DNA of 12,351 nucleotides from an uncultured Campylobacter sp. (GTDB lineage Bacteria; Campylobacterota; Campylobacteria; Campylobacterales; Campylobacteraceae). This document shows, piece by piece, positions 1 to 6,373 of this stretch; positions within the stretch are counted from its first letter, which is position 1, and each line of letters begins with the position of its first letter. A program made the position numbers and the translations under genes. A model generated the notes under the pieces. That model made no database searches and had not been told where the DNA came from. It was given only the letters and a program-made list of their open reading frames with translations. Where the stretch lies: NCBI GenBank assembly GCA_905373295.1, contig CAJPSJ010000030.1, forward strand, positions 1 through 12,351. Direction: 5' to 3'.

Positions 1-1014
1 GCAAAATCTAAAAAGCAGGGCTCGCAGCCTCTGATGCAAATCGCTATGGACGCGCATATCGATAAAAATTCCACAAGTCTAAAAAAACTCGTCGTCGTAG
101 TCGTGGGCGAAGCGGCGAGAGCGGATAGATTTTCGCTAAACGGCTACGAGCGAGATACTAATCCGCTACTAGCCAAAGAGCAGGGTGTCGTAAGCCTAAG
201 CAATACCCATTCTTGCGGCACTTCGACGGCGCAAAGCGTGCCGTGCATGTTTTCGCTGCTAAATCGCGATGAATTTAGCGTCGAAAAGGCTGCGGAGGAG
301 CAAAACGTATTGGACATACTAAACCGCGCTGATGACATGGCGATTTTGTGGCGCGATAACAATTCCGATTCCAAAGGTGTGGCGCTGCGCGTAAAATATC
401 AGGATTTTAAAATTCCGCAAAATAATCCGATCTGCGACGTAGAGTGTAGGGATGAGGGGATGCTTGCGGAGCTTGATAAATTTGTCGCCGAAAACGCGGG
501 CAAAGACGTATTGATCGTGCTGCATCAGATGGGCAATCACGGGCCTGCGTATTTTAAGCGCTATAAGAAAGAATTTGAAAAATTTAGCCCCGTTTGCCGT
601 GATAACGAGCTTGAAAACTGCTCGCAGCAAGAAATTTCAAATGCCTACGACAACGCGATTTTATACACGGATTATTTTTTAAGCAAGGTTATAGATTTTT
701 TAAAGCCGTATTCTAAGACGCACGAAACGGCGATGATCTATATGAGTGATCACGGCGAGAGCCTCGGCGAGGGCGGCGTTTATCTGCACGGCATGCCCTA
801 TCTTTTCGCTCCCGAGGCGCAAAAGCATATCGGCGCCATCGTTTGGCTAGGTGATGGAAAAATGCGCGAAAGATATGATCTAAGCGCACTTAAATCGCAT
901 AAGGACGACGCTTTTTCGCACGATAATCTTTTTCACACGCTGCTTGGAATTTTTGAAGTAAATACCAAGGTGTATAACAAGGATTTAGATATTTTAAATG
1001 GAGTGAAAAATTAG
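1..1014 (+). CDS. Phosphoethanolamine transferase, EptA/EptC/MCR family (5' truncated)
   Basis: This is the C-terminal catalytic half of an inner-membrane enzyme that moves phosphoethanolamine from phosphatidylethanolamine onto lipid A or other surface acceptors. The frame is open from base 1, so the gene starts outside the window and the usual N-terminal membrane helices are missing; the ATG at 34 is internal. Counting from that ATG, the periplasmic alkaline-phosphatase-fold domain shows VGE (metal ligand E26), SCGTSTAQSVPCMFS with nucleophile T65 flanked by C61 and C71, HQMGNHGP (H169), and SDHGESLGEGGVYLHG (D239, H240, H252). The E26-T65 and H240-H252 spacings (39 and 12) equal those of MCR-1 E246-T285 and H466-H478. 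C134/C138 and C188/C196 look like the family's further disulfides. The acceptor (lipid A, flagellar rod or glycan, as for C. jejuni EptC) cannot be told from sequence. Its 3' end faces the convergent lysR gene. Confidence 0.9.
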   Translation, partial: AKSKKQGSQPLMQIAMDAHIDKNSTSLKKLVVVVVGEAARADRFSLNGYERDTNPLLAKEQGVVSLSNTHSCGTSTAQSVPCMFSLLNRDEFSVEKAAEEQNVLDILNRADDMAILWRDNNSDSKGVALRVKYQDFKIPQNNPICDVECRDEGMLAELDKFVAENAGKDVLIVLHQMGNHGPAYFKRYKKEFEKFSPVCRDNELENCSQQEISNAYDNAILYTDYFLSKVIDFLKPYSKTHETAMIYMSDHGESLGEGGVYLHGMPYLFAPEAQKHIGAIVWLGDGKMRERYDLSALKSHKDDAFSHDNLFHTLLGIFEVNTKVYNKDLDILNGVKN

Positions 1015-1217
1015 AATTTTGCGCTAAATTTCGTCGTAAATTGTGAGTGAAATTTTAGCAATAAAAATTCTATTGGCAAAATTCTAATTTAAACTTAGTT
1101 TGAAATTTTACCTAAACTTGAGCAAAATCTGCTCTAAAATTTTTTATGCAAAAGCTAATGCAGAAGCAAAGTGCTACAAAATCTCAATCTCTCATTTATC
1201 GTTGCGAGCTATGAATT
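1015..1217. other. Convergent AT-rich gap between the transferase gene and lysR
   Basis: This 203-base noncoding stretch holds no convincing gene. It is rich in AAATTT/AAAATTC words, including one exact CAAAATTC at 1077-1084, the word that recurs inside hydD. It also has the direct near-repeat ATGCAAAAGC / ATGCAGAAGC around 1147-1166. Both flanking genes end here, so terminators would be expected; the only candidates are weak hairpins. Confidence 0.6.
1120..1145 (+). terminator. Weak candidate terminator after the transferase gene
   Basis: GAGCA and TGCTC (1120-1124 and 1130-1134) form a 5-bp stem with a 5-nt loop, followed by TAAAA and a run of six T (1140-1145). The stem is short and the T-run starts five bases after it, so this is a weak intrinsic terminator at best. 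A second AT-rich dyad lies at 1023-1032/1049-1059 (GCTAAATTTC with GAAATTTTAGC) and has no T-run. Confidence 0.25.
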
Positions 1218-2123
1218 TTAAATTTCATTAGAAATTTTACGTGCAGTTTTAATAAACGCCTGTGCTAGATGGTTTAGACGTTTGCCTTTTTTGTAGGCGA
1301 TTATCAGCGTATTATCGAGCTCGCGCGCGCCTACATCAAAGAGCTTTATCCTGCTCGCCTTATCTTCTTTTATCATCTGCGGTATGCTAAAGCACGCTCC
1401 TGCGCCGCTTGCGACGATAGCATTGGCGATATCAAAGGTCTCCGTACGGCATAGCACTTTCGGCGCAAAGCCCGCAGCGGCAAAAAATGCATCTATCTGC
1501 TCGGCGCTTCTTAGGCTTTGATTAGGCAGGATGAATCTTTCCTCTTTTAAGCGCGAAATGTCAATTTTGGGAACAGATTCGTTTTTAAACTCAAGCGAGA
1601 GAGGATGAGTGGAGCTTAGAGCGACATAGGTTTTTTGCGTTAGAATTTTAACCCCGTCAAGCCCGCTCATATCGATGGGCAGTATCAGCATACCGACATC
1701 AAGATCACCTTGAAGTAGCATTTCACGAATGCTAAGCGCAGAAGAAAACTGCGTGATTTGCAAATCCGAATCCTTAAATTTCTTGCAAAACATCGGCAGT
1801 AGCGACGGCAGTAGATTATAGCCGTTTTGCGAAAAACCGATGCGAATTTTATCATTTTTTACGCCGCTTATTTCAGAGATATCGTTTTTTAGGTCGTTTA
1901 TGGCGTCAAAAATGACTTTGGCTTTACTAGCGTAAATTTTTCCCGCGCGCGTAAGCGAAATGGGATTACTCGTGCGGTTAAAAAGCTGAGTTCCAAGCTC
2001 GCGTTCCAGCGATAAAATGCTCTGCGATAGCGACGGCTGTGGGATTTTAAGTGCCTCGGCAGCCTTAGTAAAGCTACGGAATTCTGCTACTTTTAATACT
2101 AGCTCCATGCGATGCAAATTCAT
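1218..2123 (-). CDS. LysR-type transcriptional regulator
   Basis: A 301-residue LysR-family regulator, full length for the family. Residues about 3-62 form the winged helix-turn-helix (VAEFRSFTKAAEALKIPQPSLSQSI region, then LERELGTQLFNRTSNPISLTRAG), followed by a linker helix and, from about residue 91 (DKIRIGFSQNGYNLLP), the periplasmic-binding-protein-like effector domain. The start at 2123 is supported by a GGAGAGG ribosome site at 2128-2134 on the minus strand. It is divergent from mfrABE with 141 bp to the chosen mfrA start. LysR regulators often control the divergent neighbour, so control of mfrABE is a reasonable inference but is not shown. The effector is unknown; nothing in the binding domain lets me name a ligand. 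It ends convergently with the transferase gene. Confidence 0.92.
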   Translation of the reverse strand: MNLHRMELVLKVAEFRSFTKAAEALKIPQPSLSQSILSLERELGTQLFNRTSNPISLTRAGKIYASKAKVIFDAINDLKNDISEISGVKNDKIRIGFSQNGYNLLPSLLPMFCKKFKDSDLQITQFSSALSIREMLLQGDLDVGMLILPIDMSGLDGVKILTQKTYVALSSTHPLSLEFKNESVPKIDISRLKEERFILPNQSLRSAEQIDAFFAAAGFAPKVLCRTETFDIANAIVASGAGACFSIPQMIKEDKASRIKLFDVGARELDNTLIIAYKKGKRLNHLAQAFIKTARKISNEI

Positions 2124-2177
2124 TTAGCCTCTCCAATTGATAATTTAATTCTTATAAAATGATACACTAAATAATAT

Positions 2178-2206
2178 TTGACTTATGTTAAAAATGAAAC
2201 TAAAAT
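2178..2206 (+). promoter_or_regulatory. sigma70-type promoter for mfrABE
   Basis: TTGACT (2178-2183), a 17-base spacer and TAAAAT (2201-2206) match the -35 and -10 consensus at 5 of 6 positions each. Transcription would start near 2213, giving a leader of about 50 bases before the ATG at 2265. For lysR on the other strand, TATTAT (complement of 2171-2176) with TTTCAT 17 bases upstream is a much weaker candidate; if real, the two promoters overlap. Confidence 0.6.
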
Positions 2207-2233
2207 TACGCTTTTAGTTTAGAACTTTAAACT
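2197..2233. promoter_or_regulatory. Nested dyads over the mfrA -10: candidate operator
   Basis: AAACTAAAA (2197-2205) and TTTTAGTTT (2212-2220) are a perfect 9-bp inverted repeat with a 6-base spacer; the left arm overlaps the predicted -10. The right arm is reused in a second perfect dyad, AGTTTA (2216-2221) with TAAACT (2228-2233), again with a 6-base spacer. Three arms at even spacing next to a divergent LysR gene suggest a binding site for a dimeric or tetrameric regulator. The centre is even-length, so it is not an exact symmetric T-N11-A LysR box, and the binding protein is unknown. Confidence 0.45.
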
Positions 2234-2264
2234 TAAGCTAAGAATTTCTCAAATGGAGAGGAAA

Positions 2265-4145
2265 ATGAGCGAATCAAATTTCAACAGACGCGATTTCTTA
2301 AAATCGGCCTGTATCAGCGTCGGCGCGCTTAGCCTTAGCGGCTGCGTGGATACCGACAAGAGTAAAAGCGTAGACGGCGGCAACGAAGGCGGCCTTCCTA
2401 GTGTGGACGTACTCGTTATCGGCTCGGGAGGCGCGGGTTTGCGCGCAGCCGTGGCGGTAAGAAAGAGTAATCCAAATCTCAGCGTCGTCGTGGCTACGAA
2501 GATGATGCCTTCGCGCAACGCTACCTGTATGGCGGAAGGCGGTATTAACGGCGTTACGAGTTTCAGTGGCGGCGATTCATACAAGCTTCACGCCTACGAC
2601 ACCGTAAAGGGCGGCGCATATCTCGTAGATCAGGACGCCGCGATTAAATTTTGCGAGCTTGCGGGCCCTACGATTGCCGAGATGGATTATATCGGCACGC
2701 TATTTTCCAGAAACGCCAGCGGCGGCGTGGATGGCAAAGAAAGCGGCGTCCCGGGCGGCGTAGCGCAGCGCTTTATGGGCGGCGCGTCTAAAAAACGATG
2801 CAACTACTCCGCCGACAAGACGGGTCATATCTTGATGCACGCCTGTTTTGACGATGCGGTCAGCAACGGCGTGAAATTTTTAATCGATCACGAGTTACTT
2901 GAGATCAGCGCGCCTGACGGTAGATGCGAGGGCGTCGTACTTCGAAATATCCAAACCGGCGATTTTTATCCCGTGCTTTGCAAAGCCTTGGTAATCGCGA
3001 CGGGCGGATATACGAGGATGTTTTACAACCGCACCTCGGTGCCTTATATCGCTACCGGCGACGGTATCGCGGCTGCACTGCGCGCGGGTCTTGGATTTAG
3101 CGATCCGGAGATGGTGCAGTTTCATCCGACCGGTATCAAAAGCGGCGGCGCGCTCATTACCGAAGCTGCGCGCGGCGAGGGCGGATATCTGCTCAATAAC
3201 AAAGGTGAGCGTTTTATGAAAAACTACCACGAAAAGATGGAGCTTGCGCCGCGCGATGTCGTAGCTCGCGCGATCGAAACCGAGATTCGCGAGGGTAGGG
3301 GATACGGCGAGGGGCTAGGCGCATACGTGCTGCTTGACGTAAGACACCTCGGAAAAGATAAAATTTTAAAAGCCCTTCCTAAGATCAGACACACCGCCAT
3401 TTTGTTTGAGGGTATCGATCTTATCGAGGAGCCGATTCCGATTCGTCCGACCGCACACTACTCGATGGGCGGCATCGAAGTGTCTAAATTTGACGATATG
3501 AGCACTAAAATTTCGGGGCTTTACACCGCTGGCGAAGCGTCTTGTATCTCGATCCACGGCGCAAATCGCTTGGGCGGAAATTCTTTGACTGACGCCGTCG
3601 TAACGGGCAAGCTCGCAGGACTCGGCGCAGCGGATTATGCCTCAAAGCAGGAGGGCTTCGGCTCTGGTAAAAGAGCAAGCGAGCTGGCGCAAAAATGGCA
3701 GGCTAAATTTAAGCAGATCGCAAACGGCTCGGGCAAGGCAAACGAGATGTATGAGTTGCGCGAAGAGCTAGGCGCGCAGCTTTGGGATAATATGGGTATC
3801 TTTAGAACCGGCGAAAAGCTTGATCTGCTTTCGCAAAATTTAGAGGGTATCAGAGCGCGCTACGACGATCTACGCGTCGCGGATGTAAATCCGGTTATGA
3901 ATACCGCATTTACTGACTACGTCGAGCTTGGAAATTTAATCCTGCTTGCGCGTTGTGCGTGTTTGGCTGCGCAAAAGAGGCTTGAAAGCCGCGGCGCGCA
4001 TACCAGAGAGGATTATCCGAAGCGCGACGATAAAAATTTCTTAAAGCACAGTATCGTGACGATGAACGACGCGGGCGAGCTAAGCTTGGGCTACAAAGAG
4101 GTCGTCGTTACGGAATTCTCTCTTGACGGAAGGAAACCTCAATGA
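2265..4145 (+). CDS. mfrA: 8-methylmenaquinol:fumarate reductase flavoprotein MfrA (SdhA/FrdA family, Tat-exported)
   Basis: Catalytic flavoprotein of the periplasmic SdhABE-type fumarate reductase; reduces fumarate to succinate on FAD. I use the ATG at 2265 (626 residues) rather than the in-frame ATG at 2253, because GGAGAGG at 2255-2261 sits just ahead of it and would lie inside the longer form. N-terminal NRRDFLKS (R8, R9) is a twin-arginine signal; its hydrophobic stretch ends in LSGC (C27), a possible lipobox. The FAD Rossmann motif is VIGSGGAG. Active-site residues are present: H287 (HPTG), E300 and R303 (TEAARGEGG), R330 (PRD, matching E. coli FrdA R287), H398 (HYSMGG), R435 (GANRLGGNSL). 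At the position of the flavin-linking His (E. coli RSHT) the protein has RNAT, so Ala86. It overlaps mfrB by ATGA. It is not the cytoplasmic FrdA: the Tat signal and the mfrE neighbour mark the Mfr type. Confidence 0.93.
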   Translation: MSESNFNRRDFLKSACISVGALSLSGCVDTDKSKSVDGGNEGGLPSVDVLVIGSGGAGLRAAVAVRKSNPNLSVVVATKMMPSRNATCMAEGGINGVTSFSGGDSYKLHAYDTVKGGAYLVDQDAAIKFCELAGPTIAEMDYIGTLFSRNASGGVDGKESGVPGGVAQRFMGGASKKRCNYSADKTGHILMHACFDDAVSNGVKFLIDHELLEISAPDGRCEGVVLRNIQTGDFYPVLCKALVIATGGYTRMFYNRTSVPYIATGDGIAAALRAGLGFSDPEMVQFHPTGIKSGGALITEAARGEGGYLLNNKGERFMKNYHEKMELAPRDVVARAIETEIREGRGYGEGLGAYVLLDVRHLGKDKILKALPKIRHTAILFEGIDLIEEPIPIRPTAHYSMGGIEVSKFDDMSTKISGLYTAGEASCISIHGANRLGGNSLTDAVVTGKLAGLGAADYASKQEGFGSGKRASELAQKWQAKFKQIANGSGKANEMYELREELGAQLWDNMGIFRTGEKLDLLSQNLEGIRARYDDLRVADVNPVMNTAFTDYVELGNLILLARCACLAAQKRLESRGAHTREDYPKRDDKNFLKHSIVTMNDAGELSLGYKEVVVTEFSLDGRKPQ

Positions 4146-5116
4146 AATTTATCATAGACCGCTTCGACGGAAGCAAAAATTATAAGCAAGCCTATGAGCT
4201 TAGTTTAGAGCAGATCAAAGGAAAGACCCTGCTTGGAGTTTTGCAATTTATTAAGCAAAATTTAGACATCACTTTAAATTTTACCGCAGCGTGCCGTATG
4301 GCGATATGCGGAGCCTGTGCGGTAAGGGTAAACGGACACTCATATCTTGCCTGCGATACCAAGATGGAGGCTCTGCTTGCGGAGTATGAGAACCCCGATA
4401 GTTTTACGATCTCCCCTTTAAATAATTTTCGAGTGATCTCGGATCTAGTAGTGGATTGGGAGCCTAGTATCGAAAATTTAAGAAAGATTAAACCTACTAT
4501 TACTCCTAAGAAAGAATTTAGCGCCGAAAAGGGCTGTAAACAAAGCCCTGAGCAGATGGAGCGCGTAAAAAAGCAGTGGGATTGTATCCTTTGCGGATGT
4601 TGCGCTAGCGAATGCAATAAGCTAGAAGCTGACGCAAGCGATTATATGCAACCCTTTGTTTTTACCCATGCTAACCGCGCCGCGTTTGATTCAAGAAGCA
4701 GGGACGCTATGCCTCATCTAAAGCCTGCAGTGCTAAACGGATTATGGCTATGCGTACACTGCCAAGAGTGCGCCGATCGCTGCCCTAAAGGCATAAGCGC
4801 TCAAAGCGATATTACCGCACTTCGCGCCCTAGCGATGAAAAAGGGCTTAACCGCAGGAAGCGGTCCGGGACATGCCGAGGCGTTCCTGCTAGACATCGTA
4901 GAGGGAAGCGGAAGATTAAACGAGATCAAGCTCGCTTTAAGAAGCGAAGGCGTATTTGCCAATATGGGCAAGATGGATGTAGCGGCAAATTTAATGGCTG
5001 CAGGCAAGATGAATCCTCTTCATGCTTTCGGCGAAGAGGAGATCGAGGGTCATGCGCAGCTCGTTAAGATGATAGAGGCCGCACGCAAAGCTCAAGCTAG
5101 CGGCGAGATAGAATAA
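4142..5116 (+). CDS. mfrB: Methylmenaquinol:fumarate reductase iron-sulfur subunit MfrB
   Basis: Electron-transfer subunit of 324 residues linking MfrE to the flavin in MfrA. The N-terminal ferredoxin domain has C51, C56, C59 and C71 for [2Fe-2S]. The C-terminal domain has CILCGCCASEC (C148, C151, C154, C158) and CVHCQECADRCP (C204, C207, C210, C214). The numbering is the same as E. coli FrdB, where C148/C151/C154/C214 hold [4Fe-4S] and C158/C204/C210 hold [3Fe-4S]. Here position 207, Val in E. coli, is Cys, so the third cluster is probably [4Fe-4S], as described for archaeal SdhABE-type enzymes. After the second cysteine motif there is a C-terminal tail of about 110 residues that E. coli FrdB lacks. 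No signal peptide is visible, so it probably crosses the membrane with MfrA. Its start overlaps the mfrA stop by four bases (ATGA), implying translational coupling. Confidence 0.95.
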   Translation: MKFIIDRFDGSKNYKQAYELSLEQIKGKTLLGVLQFIKQNLDITLNFTAACRMAICGACAVRVNGHSYLACDTKMEALLAEYENPDSFTISPLNNFRVISDLVVDWEPSIENLRKIKPTITPKKEFSAEKGCKQSPEQMERVKKQWDCILCGCCASECNKLEADASDYMQPFVFTHANRAAFDSRSRDAMPHLKPAVLNGLWLCVHCQECADRCPKGISAQSDITALRALAMKKGLTAGSGPGHAEAFLLDIVEGSGRLNEIKLALRSEGVFANMGKMDVAANLMAAGKMNPLHAFGEEEIEGHAQLVKMIEAARKAQASGEIE

Positions 5117-5126
5117 GGAGGAGAGG

Positions 5127-5984
5127 ATGAATAACGAATTTGCATTTTTCCCGGGTTGCGTTTTAAGTCAAGCCGCAAAGGAATCTAAAATTTCACTTGA
5201 AGCGATCGCTCCGGTGCTGGGTATTAAACTTCATGAGATAAAAGGCTGGAGCTGCTGCGGGGCTAGTCAAGCTCAATGCGTCGATCCTATGGCAAGCCTA
5301 GTAGCTAATGCCAGAAACATCGCGCTAGCCGAGGGTATGAATATGCCTCTACTAACTACCTGCTCCACCTGTATGCTAACTCTAACCAAAGCAAAGCTAA
5401 CTTTGGATAAAGGAGCTAAAAGCTATATCAATACCTTTTTAAAAGAGGGCGGTATGCAGTATCAGGGAAGTACCGAGATTACGAGCCTGCTTTGGGTTCT
5501 ATATCAAAGCTTAGATACATTAAAAGCTAAAGTTACGAGGCCGCTAACAAATTTAAAAGTAGCGCTATTTTACGGCTGCCACTCATTAAGACCGGAGCGC
5601 GAGCTTAAAAAAGAGAGCTCGACCAATCCGAAAAGCTTTGAAGCGGTAGTTGGGGCTCTCGGCGCTCAGATAGTGCCTTTTGAAAAGCGCCTTGATTGCT
5701 GTGGCTTTCACGCTAGCTATCCAGCGGTAAAATCGGTATCTAAAATGTCAAGCGAGATCGTAAATGACGCTGCCGAGCATGGAGCGGACGTCGTAGTTAC
5801 TCCTTGTCCGCTATGTCAGATGCAGCTTGATATCTATCAGGAGCGATACCAAGAAGCGATGAACTCAAAGGCAAGAAAGCCGATCATCCACCTATCTCAG
5901 CTGGTAGGCCTTGCTCTTGGGCTAAGCAACGAGCAGCTTGGACTAAACATCAATATCCAAGATGCAACGAGATTGGTAAGCTGA
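5127..5984 (+). CDS. mfrE: Methylmenaquinol:fumarate reductase subunit MfrE (two CCG domains, HdrB-like)
   Basis: Third subunit (285 residues), taking the place of the membrane cytochrome found in classical fumarate reductases. It has two cysteine-rich CCG domains: C11, C43-C44-G, C79-x2-C82, and C151, C191-C192-G, C227-x2-C230. In heterodisulfide reductase HdrB such domains hold noncubane [4Fe-4S] clusters, so MfrE probably carries one or two of these and meets the menaquinol. The C-terminal LSQLVGLALGL is typical of HdrB-like proteins. There is no clear transmembrane helix or signal peptide; membrane contact would be peripheral and export would rely on the MfrA Tat signal. The ribosome site is very strong (AAGGAGGAG at 5115-5123), ten bases after the mfrB stop. 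This is the last gene of mfrABE. Confidence 0.92.
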   Translation: MNNEFAFFPGCVLSQAAKESKISLEAIAPVLGIKLHEIKGWSCCGASQAQCVDPMASLVANARNIALAEGMNMPLLTTCSTCMLTLTKAKLTLDKGAKSYINTFLKEGGMQYQGSTEITSLLWVLYQSLDTLKAKVTRPLTNLKVALFYGCHSLRPERELKKESSTNPKSFEAVVGALGAQIVPFEKRLDCCGFHASYPAVKSVSKMSSEIVNDAAEHGADVVVTPCPLCQMQLDIYQERYQEAMNSKARKPIIHLSQLVGLALGLSNEQLGLNINIQDATRLVS

Positions 5985-6007
5985 TCTTTGGGAAATTTTC
6001 TAAAGAT
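5984..6007 (+). terminator. Hairpin directly after the mfrE stop
   Basis: ATCTTTGGGAAA (5984-5995) can pair with TTTTCTAAAGAT (5996-6007) along its length with two G-U pairs, leaving a loop once the innermost pairs open. It starts at the last base of the mfrE stop. There is no T-tract afterwards (TTAACGG), so it may be a weak or factor-dependent terminator or an mRNA 3'-end stabiliser; the call is tentative. Confidence 0.3.
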
Positions 6008-6011
6008 TTAA

Positions 6012-6084
6012 CGGATGATTTTGCAAAAATATTTCGCCGCGACGCACAAACAGTGCACCTGCTAGTATCGCACAAAATCATCCG
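6012..6084. repeat. 12-bp inverted repeat with structured 49-nt interior
   Basis: CGGATGATTTTG (6012-6023) and CAAAATCATCCG (6073-6084) are perfect reverse complements. Nested inside are GCGA/TCGC (6039-6042, 6068-6071) and the small hairpin GCAC-AAACA-GTGC (6044-6056), all compatible with one folded structure. Neither side has a T-run, so it is not an ordinary intrinsic terminator. It could be a small RNA or leader element, a dispersed repeat, or a protein site. Confidence 0.5.
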
Positions 6085-6120
6085 ACCTACGCCTGCTTTA
6101 TCCTAAAATACTTTTTACCG

Positions 6121-6260
6121 CTATAAAATTCTTGGATAAAATTTTATCGCCTCGTAAATTTTAATGCTTCATAAAATTTAATGTTTTCTCCGCCGTCATT
6201 TAACGTTTCGTCCGCTGAGTAAATTTTAATTCGCCTTTTATTTTTAAATTTTAAACCCAT
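6121..6260. repeat. Array of degenerate TAAAATTTTAAT words with C/G-rich spacers
   Basis: At least six copies of an ATAAAATT/TAAATTTTAAT-type core follow one another (near 6123, 6136, 6154, 6171, 6219 and 6245), separated by short C/G-containing pieces such as CGCCTCG, GCTTC, CTCCGCCGTC and GTCCGCTGAG. The spacing is irregular. Within it GATAAAATTTTATC (6135-6148) is a perfect 14-bp palindrome. Some of this may only reflect base composition. Confidence 0.35.
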
Positions 6261-6328
6261 TAGACAACGAATAAATATAAAATTTTAATTAAATCTAACG
6301 AAATTTAAGGTGCATGAATTTTAAATTT

Positions 6329-6369
6329 TGATAGAATGCCATTTAAAAATATCCTAAATTTCAGGAGGA
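6329..6369 (+). promoter_or_regulatory. Extended -10 promoter and ribosome site for hydABCDE
   Basis: TG-A-TAGAAT (6329-6337) fits an extended -10 element. No -35 consensus is seen 16-18 bases upstream, which is usual for Campylobacter sigma70 promoters. Transcription would start near 6344, giving a leader of about 30 bases. AGGAGGA (6363-6369) is a near-ideal Shine-Dalgarno four bases ahead of the hydA ATG at 6374. Confidence 0.5.
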
Positions 6370-6373
6370 CATT

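Larger units (their letters stand above)
2128..2261. repeat. 13-bp inverted repeat containing both divergent ribosome sites
   Basis: CCTCTCCAATTGA at 2128-2140 is the reverse complement of TCAAATGGAGAGG at 2249-2261 except for one position (12 of 13). Each arm holds the GGAGAGG Shine-Dalgarno of its gene: the left arm serves lysR on the minus strand, the right arm serves mfrA. The match extends beyond the ribosome site itself. Confidence 0.6.
5985..6373. other. 389-base noncoding gap between mfrABE and hydABCDE
   Basis: No gene is recognisable here. In order it holds a hairpin at the mfrE stop, a 12-bp inverted repeat enclosing 49 nt (6012-6084), an AT-rich array of TAAAATTTTAAT-like words with C/G-rich spacers (about 6121-6260), and an extended -10 promoter and strong ribosome site for hydA. 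The mix suggests that the two operons are transcribed separately. Confidence 0.6.

Noticed and set aside
1023..1059. AT-rich dyad after the transferase gene as a terminator
   Set aside because: The arms pair only with a bulge, the loop is long and no T-run follows.
2253..2264. Upstream ATG giving a four-residue longer MfrA
   Set aside because: It would place the GGAGAGG ribosome site inside the gene and has no good ribosome site of its own; the ATG at 2265 fits better.
6015..6065. 16-codon open frame starting ATG ATT TTG and ending TAG, inside the 6012-6084 inverted repeat
   Set aside because: It has no recognisable ribosome site, is very short, and lies about 300 bases before hydA, so a leader peptide is not supported.
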